DNA of 64,000 nt from Dactylococcopsis salina PCC 8305 (GCF_000317615.1 NC_019780.1:1447840-1511839), one strand, 5' to 3'; counted from the stretch's first letter, positions 1 through 9,284 are shown. Notes: generated by a model not told the origin, from the sequence alone. Made by a program: numbers and translations.

Positions 1-491
1 AGATTCGATCGCAATCTCCGATTCGTCTAATTATCGCTGGTGCTTATCGTCCAGGTCAAAGTGACGGGAAAGAGAAGGAACGCATTAGTCAGATTGTCAA
101 GGAATTGGGATTAGAAGAGATGACAGAATTTCCAGGACGGATTTCTGATGAGAATCTTCCGATTTATTTCGCCGCCGCTGATGTTTGTGTTGTTCCTAGT
201 CATTATGAACCGTTCGGTTTAGTTCCAATTGAAGCGATGGCGAGTGGTACACCAGTGGTGGGAAGTGCTGTCGGTGGTTTGAATTTTACGGTGGTTTCTG
301 AAGAAACGGGGTTATTAGTTCCTCCCAAAGATGAGGAAGCCTTTGCAAACGCCATCGATCGAGTTTTAAGTGATCCACAATGGCGCAATCAACTCGGAAA
401 AAATGCAAGGAAACGCATGGAGGAGGAATTTAGCTGGGAAGGAGTGGCTTCCCAACTGAATGATTTATACTCTCGTTTTGTCACCCTTTAG
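1..491 (+). CDS. GT4-family glycosyltransferase, 3' part only
   Basis: The window opens inside this gene. The 162 readable residues are the C-terminal Rossmann half of a GT-B glycosyltransferase. The retaining-GT4 Glu-x7-Glu signature (EPFGLVPIE) lies at bases 207-233 and is followed by GTPVVGSAVGG and GLLVPP, the loops that hold the nucleotide-sugar donor in this family. The tail carries the usual helical end (RKRMEEEFSWEGVASQL). The family moves a sugar from NDP-sugar to an acceptor. The acceptor cannot be told from this half, although sucrose or glucan enzymes have this tail type. The stop overlaps the end of the convergent alr gene by 11 bases. Confidence 0.85.
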   Translation, partial: IRSQSPIRLIIAGAYRPGQSDGKEKERISQIVKELGLEEMTEFPGRISDENLPIYFAAADVCVVPSHYEPFGLVPIEAMASGTPVVGSAVGGLNFTVVSEETGLLVPPKDEEAFANAIDRVLSDPQWRNQLGKNARKRMEEEFSWEGVASQLNDLYSRFVTL

Positions 492-1692
492 CGAGACGAG
501 GGAGACGATGCTTAAATCCACATAAAATTTCCCAGGAGATTGTTCCCAATTGTTGCGCCCAATCATCGGCGGTAAGGCTTTGTTCTCCTTCTTTTCCGAT
601 GAGGGTGACGATTTCTCCCACTTGGATGTTGTCACAGGAGGTTACGTCTAACATCAGTTGATCCATGGTAATCGCCCCGATTTGTTGCAGTTTTTGTCCT
701 TTCCATAACACTTGTAACCGATTGGAAAGATTTCGGGGAACGCCATCAGCATAACCGATGCCAACAACTGCAATGCGGCAAGGTCGATCGGTGATATATT
801 TATGTCCGTAGCTAACGCCAGCACCCGCAGGAAGGTCTTTAATTTGGGTGATGCGAGCTTTTACTTGTAAGACGGGTTCTAGGGGCGCGATGTCGCGAAG
901 CGACCGCCCTTCGGGCATCGAGGTAAATTTGGGGGAGGGAGATAATCCATAAAGCGCTAACCCCACTCGTACTAAGTCGTAGTGTAAACTTCGATCGCGC
1001 AATGTTCCTGCGGAGTTGGCAAGATGGAGACAGGGGGGCGTATAGTTGAGGCTGGTTTTTAATCGCTCGATCGCGCGATCGAATCGGGATTTTTGCAACC
1101 ACATAAAACTTTCTTCGTTCTCATCTGCGGTGGCTAAATGAGAATAGATACTTTTGATTTCCAACTCCTGAAACTGCTGAATCAGGGAAACAAAAGCAAC
1201 GGCTTCCTCCCAAAGCACGCCCAACCGTGACATTCCAGTATCTAACTTGAGATGAACGGGCAAAGTTTTTCCCGTTTTTCGTAAAGTTTCCGCGAACACC
1301 TGCGCTTGTTGGGGGGAACATAACGTCGCTTCTAAATCCCACCGCGAGAAGGCTTCGATTTCTTCAATTGTATTAATCGCCCCTAACACGAGAATCGGCG
1401 CATCAATATCAGCTAAACGTAAATCAATCCCTTCTTGTAAGGTGGCTACGGCTAACGCCTCCCCTCCCGCGTCTAAAACGGTTTTGGCAACTGTTACCGC
1501 ACCGTGACCATAAGCATCCGCTTTTACCACTGCCATTAGGCTGGTTTTGGGGGATAATAATTGTTTGATGGTTTTGACATTCTGGTAGAGGGCAGCTTGA
1601 TTAATTTCTACCCAAGCTCGATCGGTGTTTAAAAAAGCTGACGAAGAGGCGATCTCAACTTTTGCCGTTAGACGATTCCCACTTAATACCAC
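481..1692 (-). CDS. alr: Alanine racemase
   Basis: This enzyme converts L-alanine to D-alanine for peptidoglycan using PLP. The 403-residue product has the family layout: an N-terminal TIM barrel with the PLP-lysine motif VVKADAYGHG near residues 55-64, and a C-terminal beta domain with the catalytic tyrosine in AGVSYGHKY. The start is a GTG, chosen because a GGAG sits six bases upstream and the coding frame begins there. A short segment around MPEGRSLRDIAPLEP (DNA 882-922) seems extra for the family. It coincides with a cyanobacterial small dispersed repeat (tcgcgaagcgaccgcccttc), so it looks like an in-frame repeat insertion in a surface loop. Confidence 0.95.
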   Translation of the reverse strand: MVLSGNRLTAKVEIASSSAFLNTDRAWVEINQAALYQNVKTIKQLLSPKTSLMAVVKADAYGHGAVTVAKTVLDAGGEALAVATLQEGIDLRLADIDAPILVLGAINTIEEIEAFSRWDLEATLCSPQQAQVFAETLRKTGKTLPVHLKLDTGMSRLGVLWEEAVAFVSLIQQFQELEIKSIYSHLATADENEESFMWLQKSRFDRAIERLKTSLNYTPPCLHLANSAGTLRDRSLHYDLVRVGLALYGLSPSPKFTSMPEGRSLRDIAPLEPVLQVKARITQIKDLPAGAGVSYGHKYITDRPCRIAVVGIGYADGVPRNLSNRLQVLWKGQKLQQIGAITMDQLMLDVTSCDNIQVGEIVTLIGKEGEQSLTADDWAQQLGTISWEILCGFKHRLPRLAKG

Positions 1693-1758
1693 AATTCACT
1701 CCTCACTCACATTGAAACAGAATTTTATCACCTCATTTTAATCAAGGAGTGACTGATT

Positions 1759-2016
1759 TTAACCCCCACTCACTGGCGGAATTAAAACCACCTCATCCCC
1801 ATCCTTTAAAGTCGTTTCTGGGGGAACAAAACTTAAATTCACCCCAAAACGAGTAATTTCTCGCCACTGTTCCAGTTGAGGATGTTCACTAATAATTTGG
1901 TCTAACACGGCTTTAACTGGCGTTTGGGGAGGAAATTGTTGCTGGATTTCTTCCACCCCATAAGCCTCTTGATAAGCGGCAAACAGTTTAACCGTAACTG
2001 TAATTTGATTTGACAT
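1759..2016 (-). CDS. moaD: MoaD-type molybdopterin synthase small subunit
   Basis: An 85-residue beta-grasp protein ending in the diagnostic Gly-Gly (PPVSGG). This C-terminus is thiocarboxylated and supplies sulfur to molybdopterin together with MoaE. The body (KLFAAYQEAYG near the start, DGDEVVLIPP near the end) fits MoaD rather than ThiS, which is shorter. No moaE or other molybdenum-cofactor gene lies in the window. The gene follows alr on the same strand after 66 bases upstream of alr's start. A MITE-like repeat occupies the space directly before its start codon and may carry or displace its promoter. Confidence 0.85.
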   Translation of the reverse strand: MSNQITVTVKLFAAYQEAYGVEEIQQQFPPQTPVKAVLDQIISEHPQLEQWREITRFGVNLSFVPPETTLKDGDEVVLIPPVSGG

Positions 2017-2018
2017 AA

Positions 2019-2121
2019 TATAGCAATCCTAGATGAGTTACGAGAAAATTTTGCCCCCTAACCCCCAATTCTGGGGGAACTTAGTTAATCGGTTTCTCAC
2101 AAATGAAACCAGATTGCTATA
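2019..2121. repeat. MITE-like repeat, family A, copy 1
   Basis: This 103-bp element has terminal inverted repeats: TATAGCAATC at the left end and GATTGCTATA at the right. Inside is the palindromic core cccccaattctgggggaac. A second copy with the same ends lies at 12545-12663. It encodes nothing and fills the gap between thyX and moaD. Confidence 0.75.
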
Positions 2122-2125
2122 TGTG

Positions 2126-4198
2126 CTACGGAGACAGTTTTGCTTTTTTGGCGCGAGTTTCCAAATACCATTCTGCTAGTTGTGGTGTCCATGCTTGGAA
2201 ATGTCCAAATAACAGTTCGCTGAATTTTTGCGCTTCTAGTTGAGCATCTTTTTTCCAGCGTAAATCAAGAAGGTGCATCAGCGATCGCGCATTACAACTC
2301 ATCACAAAATGCTGACGGGTATCAAACGGAATAATCCCTCTGGCGTGTTCTTCTGCGAGTCCTTCATCAATCCGTTTTTGATAACGTTTTGATGCCTCAA
2401 TACACCATTCTAAATCTGCCTGACGTTGTTCTTCTGAGTAAAAATAACGTTTGCCTTGTCGGTTTGTGTATTCACCTACGGGGCGTAAATAGAAGACTTC
2501 TTCTGCATCTCTTTTCCCTTCTGCGACATCAAGAATTCTCTTTCCTGTATAACGGAAAGAATTGTGAACAACGATGCCATTAGCAACAAAATTATGCCAA
2601 GGTTCGGCAACTTCTAAATCATAAGTTGTTTGTAAACCTAAATATTCTACCTTAGCAACTTTAACAGGATGGGCTTTTAGTTTTCGTCCTGGACTCTTAG
2701 GTTTAGAGTTCCAGTTCGATGGCTCTAAAATGGGTTGAAATTCATTAGCAAGATCAGCTTCTAGGTGATGATGATGAATGTACTCATGACAGTCTTTACA
2801 TAGTGAAACTAAATTGTCAAAATCATAAGCCAATGATTCATCTGCAAAGACAGGAACAAGGTGATGAGCGTGAAGCACTCCTCCTCGACTACCACATCGT
2901 TGACAAATGTAATCAAATTTTTCATGAACTTGAGGGGCGACTTGTCTTGTCCAAGCACCGATTAATTCACGTTCATCAGAAGTACCTCCCTTCCAGAAAT
3001 TTGATTCTGAACCCCGTTTCGTAAAGCGACGAGAGTTTTGTCTTCTAATTTGACGACTTTCTTCTGATAAATTCAGGCAGTATCCTGTCTTACCTTTATT
3101 CCAAGGAATTCTACATCCTGTGAGTCGCTTATTTAAGGATAATCCATAATAATAAACCCATTTTTTAATGGCTTCTATAGAGCATCCTGCTAAGTCTGCC
3201 ATTTCATTAACATGGAGTCCTTGATCAAGTTTTTCTTGCAACCAAAATTGATCACGATAGATAGCACTTTCAGAATAATTCCAAGGTTTTTCACCTTGTT
3301 TAAATTTAGTATCTTTGCTATTTAATTTAAGACCGTGTCTTTTTGACCACTCTCTAATCGTTGTTAAAGAACACTGAGAGATTTCAGCCATCTCTTGTGG
3401 AGATTTTCCCTGTTCAATCTGTTCTTTTAGCCAAATTTTATCTCGATAAAGACCATTACCAGCCACAGTATTTCCGTTACATAAAAGCCAACAATCTTTT
3501 CGGGTATCAACTACTTGTCTGCTTGAATCTAAAACTAAATCGACTGCTTCCCCCATTCGTTGCCAACCTTCACTTGTTAAAAGTTTATGGTTAGTGGTGC
3601 AATCTAATGTTTTTCCATCTTCTAGCGTTAGGCGATAAACAGGTTGAATTCCGCTACAAACTACATCTTGAAGATGACTCATTTCAAATTGTCCAGTCTC
3701 TTCATTTAATACACGCAAGGACATTTTTTCAAGGCGTTTCTTACAGTCACGACGGTAAGTTCCTGGTGATTCATTATTTCTGCCACGAATCTTACGTTCT
3801 CGAACTGCTTTCTCTCCGTTTGTCCATAAATCATATAATTCAGAGATTTTGACTTTTTTGAGACTACCAGAGGCTTTAACGAAAGTGACTTCAGTATCCC
3901 CTGCAAGACACTGTACATCAAATGAAATTCCCACTCTGTGAGTCCGAATTTGCTGCATCATTGAATGAGGAAAAAAGCCCACATTAAACGTGATTTGTGG
4001 ATGTTCTAAGGGCCCGTAATGCCCCCTTTCTCCTGCTAATAAAAACTTGATGACATTTTCCCCTGCTTGGGTTTCATCGGGAGCGCGATCGCGCTTATCC
4101 CAAACAAAATCCTCTGCATAATCTTGGTGCATTGCTAACCAAATCACTTGCTGGGGATTGGGTGTTGCTTTGATGACTTCGATTCTAAATTTATCCAT
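2126..4198 (-). CDS. thyX: Flavin-dependent thymidylate synthase precursor with intein
   Basis: ThyX makes dTMP from dUMP using FAD, NADPH and methylene-tetrahydrofolate. The 690-residue precursor contains residues 1-96 and 547-690 of a 240-residue enzyme, interrupted by a 450-residue intein. The ThyX motif is split: RTHRVGISFDVQ precedes the intein and SFRYTG follows it. Joining them restores the conserved substrate-binding segment, so activity should require splicing. The C-extein starts with serine, as expected for a +1 nucleophile. The gene is 12 bases downstream of dcd on the same strand. Dcd makes dUTP from dCTP, the precursor of the ThyX substrate, so the two form a dTMP-supply operon. 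Confidence 0.95.
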   Translation of the reverse strand: MDKFRIEVIKATPNPQQVIWLAMHQDYAEDFVWDKRDRAPDETQAGENVIKFLLAGERGHYGPLEHPQITFNVGFFPHSMMQQIRTHRVGISFDVQCLAGDTEVTFVKASGSLKKVKISELYDLWTNGEKAVRERKIRGRNNESPGTYRRDCKKRLEKMSLRVLNEETGQFEMSHLQDVVCSGIQPVYRLTLEDGKTLDCTTNHKLLTSEGWQRMGEAVDLVLDSSRQVVDTRKDCWLLCNGNTVAGNGLYRDKIWLKEQIEQGKSPQEMAEISQCSLTTIREWSKRHGLKLNSKDTKFKQGEKPWNYSESAIYRDQFWLQEKLDQGLHVNEMADLAGCSIEAIKKWVYYYGLSLNKRLTGCRIPWNKGKTGYCLNLSEESRQIRRQNSRRFTKRGSESNFWKGGTSDERELIGAWTRQVAPQVHEKFDYICQRCGSRGGVLHAHHLVPVFADESLAYDFDNLVSLCKDCHEYIHHHHLEADLANEFQPILEPSNWNSKPKSPGRKLKAHPVKVAKVEYLGLQTTYDLEVAEPWHNFVANGIVVHNSFRYTGKRILDVAEGKRDAEEVFYLRPVGEYTNRQGKRYFYSEEQRQADLEWCIEASKRYQKRIDEGLAEEHARGIIPFDTRQHFVMSCNARSLMHLLDLRWKKDAQLEAQKFSELLFGHFQAWTPQLAEWYLETRAKKAKLSP
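2561..3910 (-). other. HNH-endonuclease intein inside ThyX
   Basis: This element covers residues 97-546 of the precursor. It starts with Cys in the splicing block A form CLAGDTEV and ends VVHN before extein Ser, the standard block G. Block F is seen as LQTTYDLEVAEPWHNFVANG. Between the splicing halves are two similar helix-turn-helix-like repeats (YRDKIWLKEQIEQG... and YRDQFWLQEKLDQG...), each about 50 residues. A PWNKGKTGY segment of the NUMOD type follows. The HNH nuclease comes next, with zinc cysteine pairs (CQRCG, CKDCH) and the HAHHLVP catalytic core. All splicing and nuclease residues appear intact, so it is probably still able to splice and perhaps to home. Confidence 0.93.
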
Positions 4199-4210
4199 AA
4201 TTTCATTCCT

Positions 4211-5839
4211 TTAAATCTTAGCTAAAGTGACGCGATCGGGCTGTTCTTGATATTTGCCTTTTCTTTGTTCATAACTAACTGAACAAGGATCGCCTTCTAA
4301 AAACATTAATTGTACAATGCCTTCATTAGCATATAACTTACAATCAGCACTAGAAGAATTAGAAAATTCCAGAGTCAAATAACCTCGCCAGGAGTTCCCC
4401 GTCCAACTTGCGCGTCCATTTCTTCTGCTTAAAAAGATATGATTGGGAACGGTAACATCATAAACCATTCCAGCGTAAGGAACTTTTTTCATATTCTTAG
4501 GTAAGAGTTTATTTGGAGTAACACGAGATTTGCAAACACGAGCTTTATATTGAGTTGATATAGTTTCCGTCAGCGCACTCCATTCGGTTTTTTCCCATTG
4601 AGTACAATGATATCCAGCTTTAAGACAAATTTCCTGAAAGTCAGAAACTAATCTATAGGATGATGAACCGTAGGTTTGGCTGTCTAAATTACCATCAGAA
4701 TGAAGCATTCCTTCAATCAGATATTCTAAAAGTGACGGCGGAAGTTGTTTCAGTTTCGTCGGAATATATTTATTTTTTGCTCCAGCTAAGGGTGATAAAT
4801 ATTGACAGAGTTCTTTATTATTAAAAGCAAAACCATAAGCACTTTCATAATAGTTAATTCCCATCCGTTCTAACAAGCTACGAAAGTAATCTCGTTTGAC
4901 TTTTTTACTAACCACCGCCAATTTTATCACATAGTTATTCCCCTTTTGAATGTAGGCGCTACCGTCTCCCATCCAACAACCGATAAAGGTTAAATAATCT
5001 TCTACGCGAAAACAATATTTTCCACAGTGAACAAAATTTCCTAAAGTATTGATTCCTTCCCAATTTACTTTTCGGTTTAAATAATAATTCCACTGACCAA
5101 AAATATCTTTTGCCTCTTGAAATTGAAACTCAAAATAATCTTTTCTTTCCCGTTTGATTCCTCGCTCTTTTGTACTTCTTCCTTGACCATTAGCCTCAAC
5201 CCGACGGGTTCTTTTTGCCGTCCACATTCGATGTTGTGGTGTTACTAATTGATCAATACTTCGACTAGCAAAATGTAGCAAATCTCCATTATAATAATAG
5301 CTTTGCTTTTCTTGTACTGGTTTATATTCTGCTTGGTTTGTTTCAGGATTGAGAGTTAATATCTCTTCCCCGATTAAAACATCTTTTAATAATTTCCATC
5401 CTGTTTTAGCAAGGACTTCTGTATCGTCAGACATACAAGCCTCAGCAGGAGTAATATTGGCGATAACTCCTATCCTTGCATAAGTTGATTTTCCAATACA
5501 AATCACGGTGATATTATCAGGAATTTCTAATCGTTCTAAAGCAACTCCTAACCCATAAGAATGGGCTGGTAAAATGAAATAACTTCCCGTTTCATCGGTA
5601 CAAAGTTCTGTTCCTTCTAAATTATTAGGATTAAAGTTTTTCGGGTCAACAATGGTTCCTGGAATGTGACGAAATATCCGAAACTCGTTGGGCGATAATC
5701 GAATATCATAGCCAAAACTACTCAAGCCATAGGAAATAACAGGAAGGTCATTCTCTAGTTTGCGAACTTGTTGCGGTTCAAAGGGAGAAATCATCCCTTG
5801 ATTGGCTTTTTCTTTAATCCATTCATCGTTTTTTAACAT
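4211..5839 (-). CDS. dcd: dCTP deaminase precursor with intein
   Basis: Dcd deaminates dCTP to dUTP. The 542-residue precursor yields a 194-residue enzyme after removal of residues 135-482. The N-extein carries the trimer/nucleotide segment GKSTYARIGV and stops at TPAEA. The C-extein resumes with SWRGYLTLEFSN and YANEGIVQL, the nucleotide-binding strand of the family. The insertion therefore sits at the catalytic-site junction (ITPAEA/SWRGY). Splicing is needed for activity. Its partner gene thyX follows after 12 bases. Upstream lies more than 500 bp of repeats, so any promoter for the pair is embedded in or next to them. Confidence 0.94.
   Translation of the reverse strand: MLKNDEWIKEKANQGMISPFEPQQVRKLENDLPVISYGLSSFGYDIRLSPNEFRIFRHIPGTIVDPKNFNPNNLEGTELCTDETGSYFILPAHSYGLGVALERLEIPDNITVICIGKSTYARIGVIANITPAEACMSDDTEVLAKTGWKLLKDVLIGEEILTLNPETNQAEYKPVQEKQSYYYNGDLLHFASRSIDQLVTPQHRMWTAKRTRRVEANGQGRSTKERGIKRERKDYFEFQFQEAKDIFGQWNYYLNRKVNWEGINTLGNFVHCGKYCFRVEDYLTFIGCWMGDGSAYIQKGNNYVIKLAVVSKKVKRDYFRSLLERMGINYYESAYGFAFNNKELCQYLSPLAGAKNKYIPTKLKQLPPSLLEYLIEGMLHSDGNLDSQTYGSSSYRLVSDFQEICLKAGYHCTQWEKTEWSALTETISTQYKARVCKSRVTPNKLLPKNMKKVPYAGMVYDVTVPNHIFLSRRNGRASWTGNSWRGYLTLEFSNSSSADCKLYANEGIVQLMFLEGDPCSVSYEQRKGKYQEQPDRVTLAKI
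4394..5437 (-). other. LAGLIDADG-endonuclease intein inside Dcd
   Basis: This is a 348-residue intein covering precursor residues 135-482. It opens with Cys (CMSDDTEVLAKTGW, block A) and has block B around LVTPQHRMW. It closes with the block F stretch VYDVTVPNHIFLS and a terminal Asn before extein Ser. The middle carries two dodecapeptide motifs of a LAGLIDADG nuclease (FIGCWMGDGSAY and LIEGMLHSDGNL), both keeping the acidic residue. It is unrelated in nuclease type to the HNH intein in the neighbouring thyX, so the two were acquired separately. Confidence 0.93.
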
Positions 5840-5864
5840 GATTTTTGAGGTTAATTATTAATTA

Positions 5865-6312
5865 TTGGTCACTGATTAATTTGGGGTGTCGTGACCGCTA
5901 CCCATTACAGTAATCAGTGACCAGTGACCAGTAATCAGTGAATTAATAATCGATCAATCTTTCACTTTTACTTACTAAATTAAGTTTGAGAACGACTGGT
6001 AACTGGTAACTGATTGACGTTGGGTTTTGTGACCTCCACCCAACCTACATCTACTGATTGATGTTGGGTTTTGTGACCTCCACCCAACCTACATTTTTGT
6101 CCTTTGTCCTTTGTCATTTGTCCTTCGTGATTTCTAAGAGATAACTAATGACCAATGACCAGTGACCAATGACAAATTTTGTTGGGTTTTGTGACCTCCA
6201 CCCAACCGACATCTACTGATTGATGTTGGGTTTCGTGACCTCCACCCAACCGACATCTACTGATTGATGTTGGGTTTCGTGACCTCCACCCAACCTACAT
6301 CTACATCTGATT
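5865..6312. repeat. Repeat cluster upstream of dcd: heptamers and five 44-bp units
   Basis: The first part (5907-5942 and 6150-6175) is made of heptamers of the type accagtg/accaatg. The second holds five 44-bp units beginning at 6019, 6063, 6181, 6225 and 6269. Each contains an imperfect palindrome: gttgggtttt, then a gtgacctcc loop, then acccaac, followed by ctactgattgat. A run of cctttgtc heptamers separates the two sets. No coding region is seen between 5840 and 6406. Confidence 0.85.
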
Positions 6313-6406
6313 TTACGGGAAATCGATTATAGCGCATCGATCGAGCTTGATCAAATCCGAACCAATTGATCGATAATAGAAACAGTAGAACATCAAGGAA
6401 AGACTC

Positions 6407-6844
6407 TTGGATTTACCGTCGTTTCTCTGGCTTTGGAAAATCGCAGCTTGGTCAATGGGGTTGTCAGTGACTGCTTATGGGATACTAGCAACCACAGGAA
6501 TCGGAATGTCTTATCTCCGTGCGAAAAAATCTCCGCGTCCGCAATGGTTACGTCCCCTCCACTATACAATCGGAATCATCTTGGTGAGTCTTGTGATTTT
6601 GTTACTCTCCATTGGTCTTGTGGGGACAATTGGAGAATATGGTAGCTTAGGACATTCTCCCCATCTAATCGCAGGTTTAACAGTGGTGGGATTAGTTTTA
6701 ATTTCGGCGGTAAGTGCGACAAGAATTAGTGCGAAACGTCCCTGGTGGAGACAGGTTCACGTGATTACAAATGCTATTTTATTCTTGGCTTTGGCTTTTG
6801 TGTCTTGGACGGGATGGGATGTGGTGCAAAAGTATTTAAATTAG
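6407..6844 (+). CDS. DUF4079 four-helix membrane protein
   Basis: A 145-residue protein with four hydrophobic segments (about 10-32, 52-72, 82-103 and 118-138) and short polar loops. Conserved histidines (LHYTIG, HSPHLIAG, QVHVITN) fit the cytochrome b561-like pattern of DUF4079, a family of cyanobacteria and plastids. Its function is not established; haem binding is only suggested by the histidines. The start is probably TTG at 6407, because AAGGAAAG lies just upstream; an ATG at 6455 would cut into the first helix. It precedes thiO-thiG by 27 bases and may be cotranscribed. Confidence 0.75.
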   Translation: MDLPSFLWLWKIAAWSMGLSVTAYGILATTGIGMSYLRAKKSPRPQWLRPLHYTIGIILVSLVILLLSIGLVGTIGEYGSLGHSPHLIAGLTVVGLVLISAVSATRISAKRPWWRQVHVITNAILFLALAFVSWTGWDVVQKYLN

Positions 6845-6871
6845 AAGTTAGGGATTGATGAGAAGGCAAAA

Positions 6872-8845
6872 ATGAGCAGTACAATTATTATCGGTGGTGG
6901 CCTTATTGGAAGGGCGATCGCGCTATCTCTACAACAAAAAGGCGAACAAGTGACAGTGATTAGTCGTAACCCAGTCGAAGCTGCTGGTTTCGCCGCCGGG
7001 GGGATGATCGCACCGCAAGCAGAAGCGATCGCGCCTAGTCCATTATTAGATTTAGCGCTTCGATCGCGCAACCTATACCCTGATTGGATTCAGCAGTTAG
7101 AAACACAAACGGGACTCGATACAGGTTACAATCCTTGTGGGATTCTTGCCCCAGTTTACGAAAAAACAGAACCCGTTTCTCCTCATGTTCAACCTGCGAC
7201 TTGGTTGGAAAAATCTGATCTGGAATTCTATCAAGGAGGACTCGGTTTCGATGTCGTGGGGGCATGGTGGTATCCTGAAGATGGTCAGGTGGATAACCGC
7301 GCTTTAATGAAAACTCTCTTCGTCGCCGCCAAAGACGCTGGAGTTGAGTTTCGAGAAGGGGTGACAGTCAAAAGCATTCAACGACAAAACGATCGAGTAA
7401 CAAAAATTAGAACCAGCGAAGGCGAATTAAAAGCAGACCATTATGTCCTCGCTACTGGTTCTTGGGTGAAAGAATTATTTCCCCTGGCGGTACGTCCCCT
7501 GAAAGGACAAATGATGTCTCTAGAAATGCCACAATCCCCTTACCCGATTCAACAAGTGTTATTTGGTCCGAATACCTATTTAGTCCCGCGTCAGGATGGT
7601 AGATTAATTGTTGGTGCAACAGTTGAGGATGTGGGATGGAAAGCAAATAATACTCCCACTGGGATTAAAACCCTGATCGATCGCGCAATGAGACTTTATC
7701 CTGATGTGGCTAACTGGTCAATTCAGGACACTTGGTGGGGATATCGTCCGACGACACCAGATGAATTACCGATTTTAGGACGATCGGACTGTGATAATCT
7801 ATTTCTCGCCACTGGACATCATCGTCATGGCATTTTACTAGCACCGATTACCGCAGAACTCATCGCCACTTTCATCACCGAGGGAAAAGCTGATCCCTTA
7901 CTGGATCATTTCCATCCCCAACGTTTCCATAGCAAAAATACTCGTCAGTGGTTTTCAACAACAATGAACGGCAAAAACGGACATTCTCAAATTAGTCAAA
8001 TTTCCGAACCCACTTCACTCACCCCATCCCAACCAGAGGATGAACCATTGGTCATCGCAGGACGAACATTTCAATCCCGTTTACTTACGGGAACGGGTAA
8101 ATATCCCAGTCCAGAAATTATGCGTCAGACAGTGGCGGCGAGTGGCAGTGAAATTGTTACCGTAGCGGTGCGTCGCGTCCAAAATAACGCCCCTGGACAT
8201 GAAGGGTTGGGGTCAGCGTTAGATTGGGGTAAAATTTGGATGTTGCCCAATACAGCAGGGTGTCAAACGGCAGAAGATGCGATACGGGTGGCGAAGTTAG
8301 GACGGGAAATGGCGAAATTGTTGGGACAGGAGGAGAATAATTTTGTCAAGTTAGAAGTGATTCCCCAACCGAAACATTTACTTCCTGATCCCATTGGCAC
8401 GTTAGAAGCCGCAGAAGCATTGGTGAAAGAAGGGTTTGCGGTGTTGCCTTATATTAATGCTGATCCGGTGTTGGCGAAACGTTTGGAAGAAGTGGGTTGT
8501 GCAACGGTAATGCCATTGGGATCGCCCATTGGTTCTGGACAGGGGATTAAAACTGAGGCAAATTTACGGATTATTATTGAGGAAGCAACGGTTCCAGTGG
8601 TAATTGATGCGGGAATTGGTAGCCCCAGTGAGGCGGCGTATGGTATGGAGTTAGGGGCGGATGCGTTGTTGATTAATAGCGCGATCGCGTTGGCAAAAAA
8701 TCCAGTGGTGATGGGAAAAGCGATGGGAATGGCAACGATCGCGGGACGATTGGCTTATCTTGCGGGACGGATTCCAATTAAACAATATGCTAGTGCGAGT
8801 TCTCCCACCACTGGATTAGTCGGATCGGTGACCAGTGACCAGTGA
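6872..8845 (+). CDS. thiO-thiG: Glycine oxidase / thiazole synthase fusion
   Basis: A 657-residue bifunctional enzyme of thiamine synthesis. Residues 1-345 are ThiO, a FAD flavoenzyme with the dinucleotide motif [13 protein letters not shown], which oxidises glycine to dehydroglycine. After a 40-residue linker rich in Ser, Gln and Pro, residues about 388-650 are ThiG, which condenses dehydroglycine, deoxyxylulose phosphate and ThiS sulfur into the thiazole. The ThiG Schiff-base lysine is in [10 protein letters not shown], and the phosphate loop is GSPIGSGQG. This fusion is common in cyanobacteria. A good ribosome site (agaaggc) precedes the ATG. The last codons (SVTSDQ, stop) are read from the adjacent heptamer repeat, so the repeat now supplies the stop codon. 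Confidence 0.95.
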   Translation: MSSTIIIGGGLIGRAIALSLQQKGEQVTVISRNPVEAAGFAAGGMIAPQAEAIAPSPLLDLALRSRNLYPDWIQQLETQTGLDTGYNPCGILAPVYEKTEPVSPHVQPATWLEKSDLEFYQGGLGFDVVGAWWYPEDGQVDNRALMKTLFVAAKDAGVEFREGVTVKSIQRQNDRVTKIRTSEGELKADHYVLATGSWVKELFPLAVRPLKGQMMSLEMPQSPYPIQQVLFGPNTYLVPRQDGRLIVGATVEDVGWKANNTPTGIKTLIDRAMRLYPDVANWSIQDTWWGYRPTTPDELPILGRSDCDNLFLATGHHRHGILLAPITAELIATFITEGKADPLLDHFHPQRFHSKNTRQWFSTTMNGKNGHSQISQISEPTSLTPSQPEDEPLVIAGRTFQSRLLTGTGKYPSPEIMRQTVAASGSEIVTVAVRRVQNNAPGHEGLGSALDWGKIWMLPNTAGCQTAEDAIRVAKLGREMAKLLGQEENNFVKLEVIPQPKHLLPDPIGTLEAAEALVKEGFAVLPYINADPVLAKRLEEVGCATVMPLGSPIGSGQGIKTEANLRIIIEEATVPVVIDAGIGSPSEAAYGMELGADALLINSAIALAKNPVVMGKAMGMATIAGRLAYLAGRIPIKQYASASSPTTGLVGSVTSDQ

Positions 8846-9279
8846 CCAGTGACCAGTGACCAGTCATTAAGAAACGAGTAGAGAGAAAAGAGAAAAATAG
8901 GCATTTAAACTCACTTCTAAATTCTCTCTTCTCACTTCTTGATTCCCAGTGACCAGTGACCAGTGACCAGTGACCAGTCATTAAGAAACGAGTAGAGAGA
9001 AAAGAGAAAAATAGGCATTTAAACTCACTTCTAAATTCTCTCTTCTCACTTCTTGATTCCCAGTGACCAGTGACCAGTGACCAGTGACCAGTGACCAATA
9101 ACCAGTGACCAGTCATTAAGAAACGAGTAGAGAGAAAAGAGAAAAATAGGCATTTAAACTCACTTCTAAATTCTCTCTTCTCACTTCTTGATTCCCAGTG
9201 ACCAATAACCAGTGACCAGTGACCAGTGACCAGTGACCAATAACCAGTGACCAATAACCAATAACCAATAACCAATAAC
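8826..9279. repeat. Compound array: GTGACCA heptamers with three copies of an 82-bp spacer
   Basis: Runs of gtgacca and ataacca heptamers alternate with three nearly identical 82-bp blocks that begin cattaagaaacgagtag at 8865, 8979 and 9114. Periods are 114 and 135 bases; the difference of 21 equals three heptamers. All reading frames through it are low-complexity and are not considered genes. The array starts inside the end of thiG and stops six bases before the next start codon. Confidence 0.9.
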
Positions 9280-9284
9280 GAACT

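Noticed and set aside
2389-3921. Plus-strand and other-frame short frames across the thyX intein
   Set aside because: They are shadows of the precursor frame; none has a recognisable domain.
2126-5839. ThyX and Dcd as unusual multi-domain enzymes or fusions with endonucleases
   Set aside because: Inserted segments have intein splicing blocks at both ends and break conserved active-site motifs that rejoin precisely.
8826-9279. CRISPR-like look of alternating repeats and spacers
   Set aside because: The 'spacers' are copies of each other and the repeats are heptamers of variable number; there are no cas genes.
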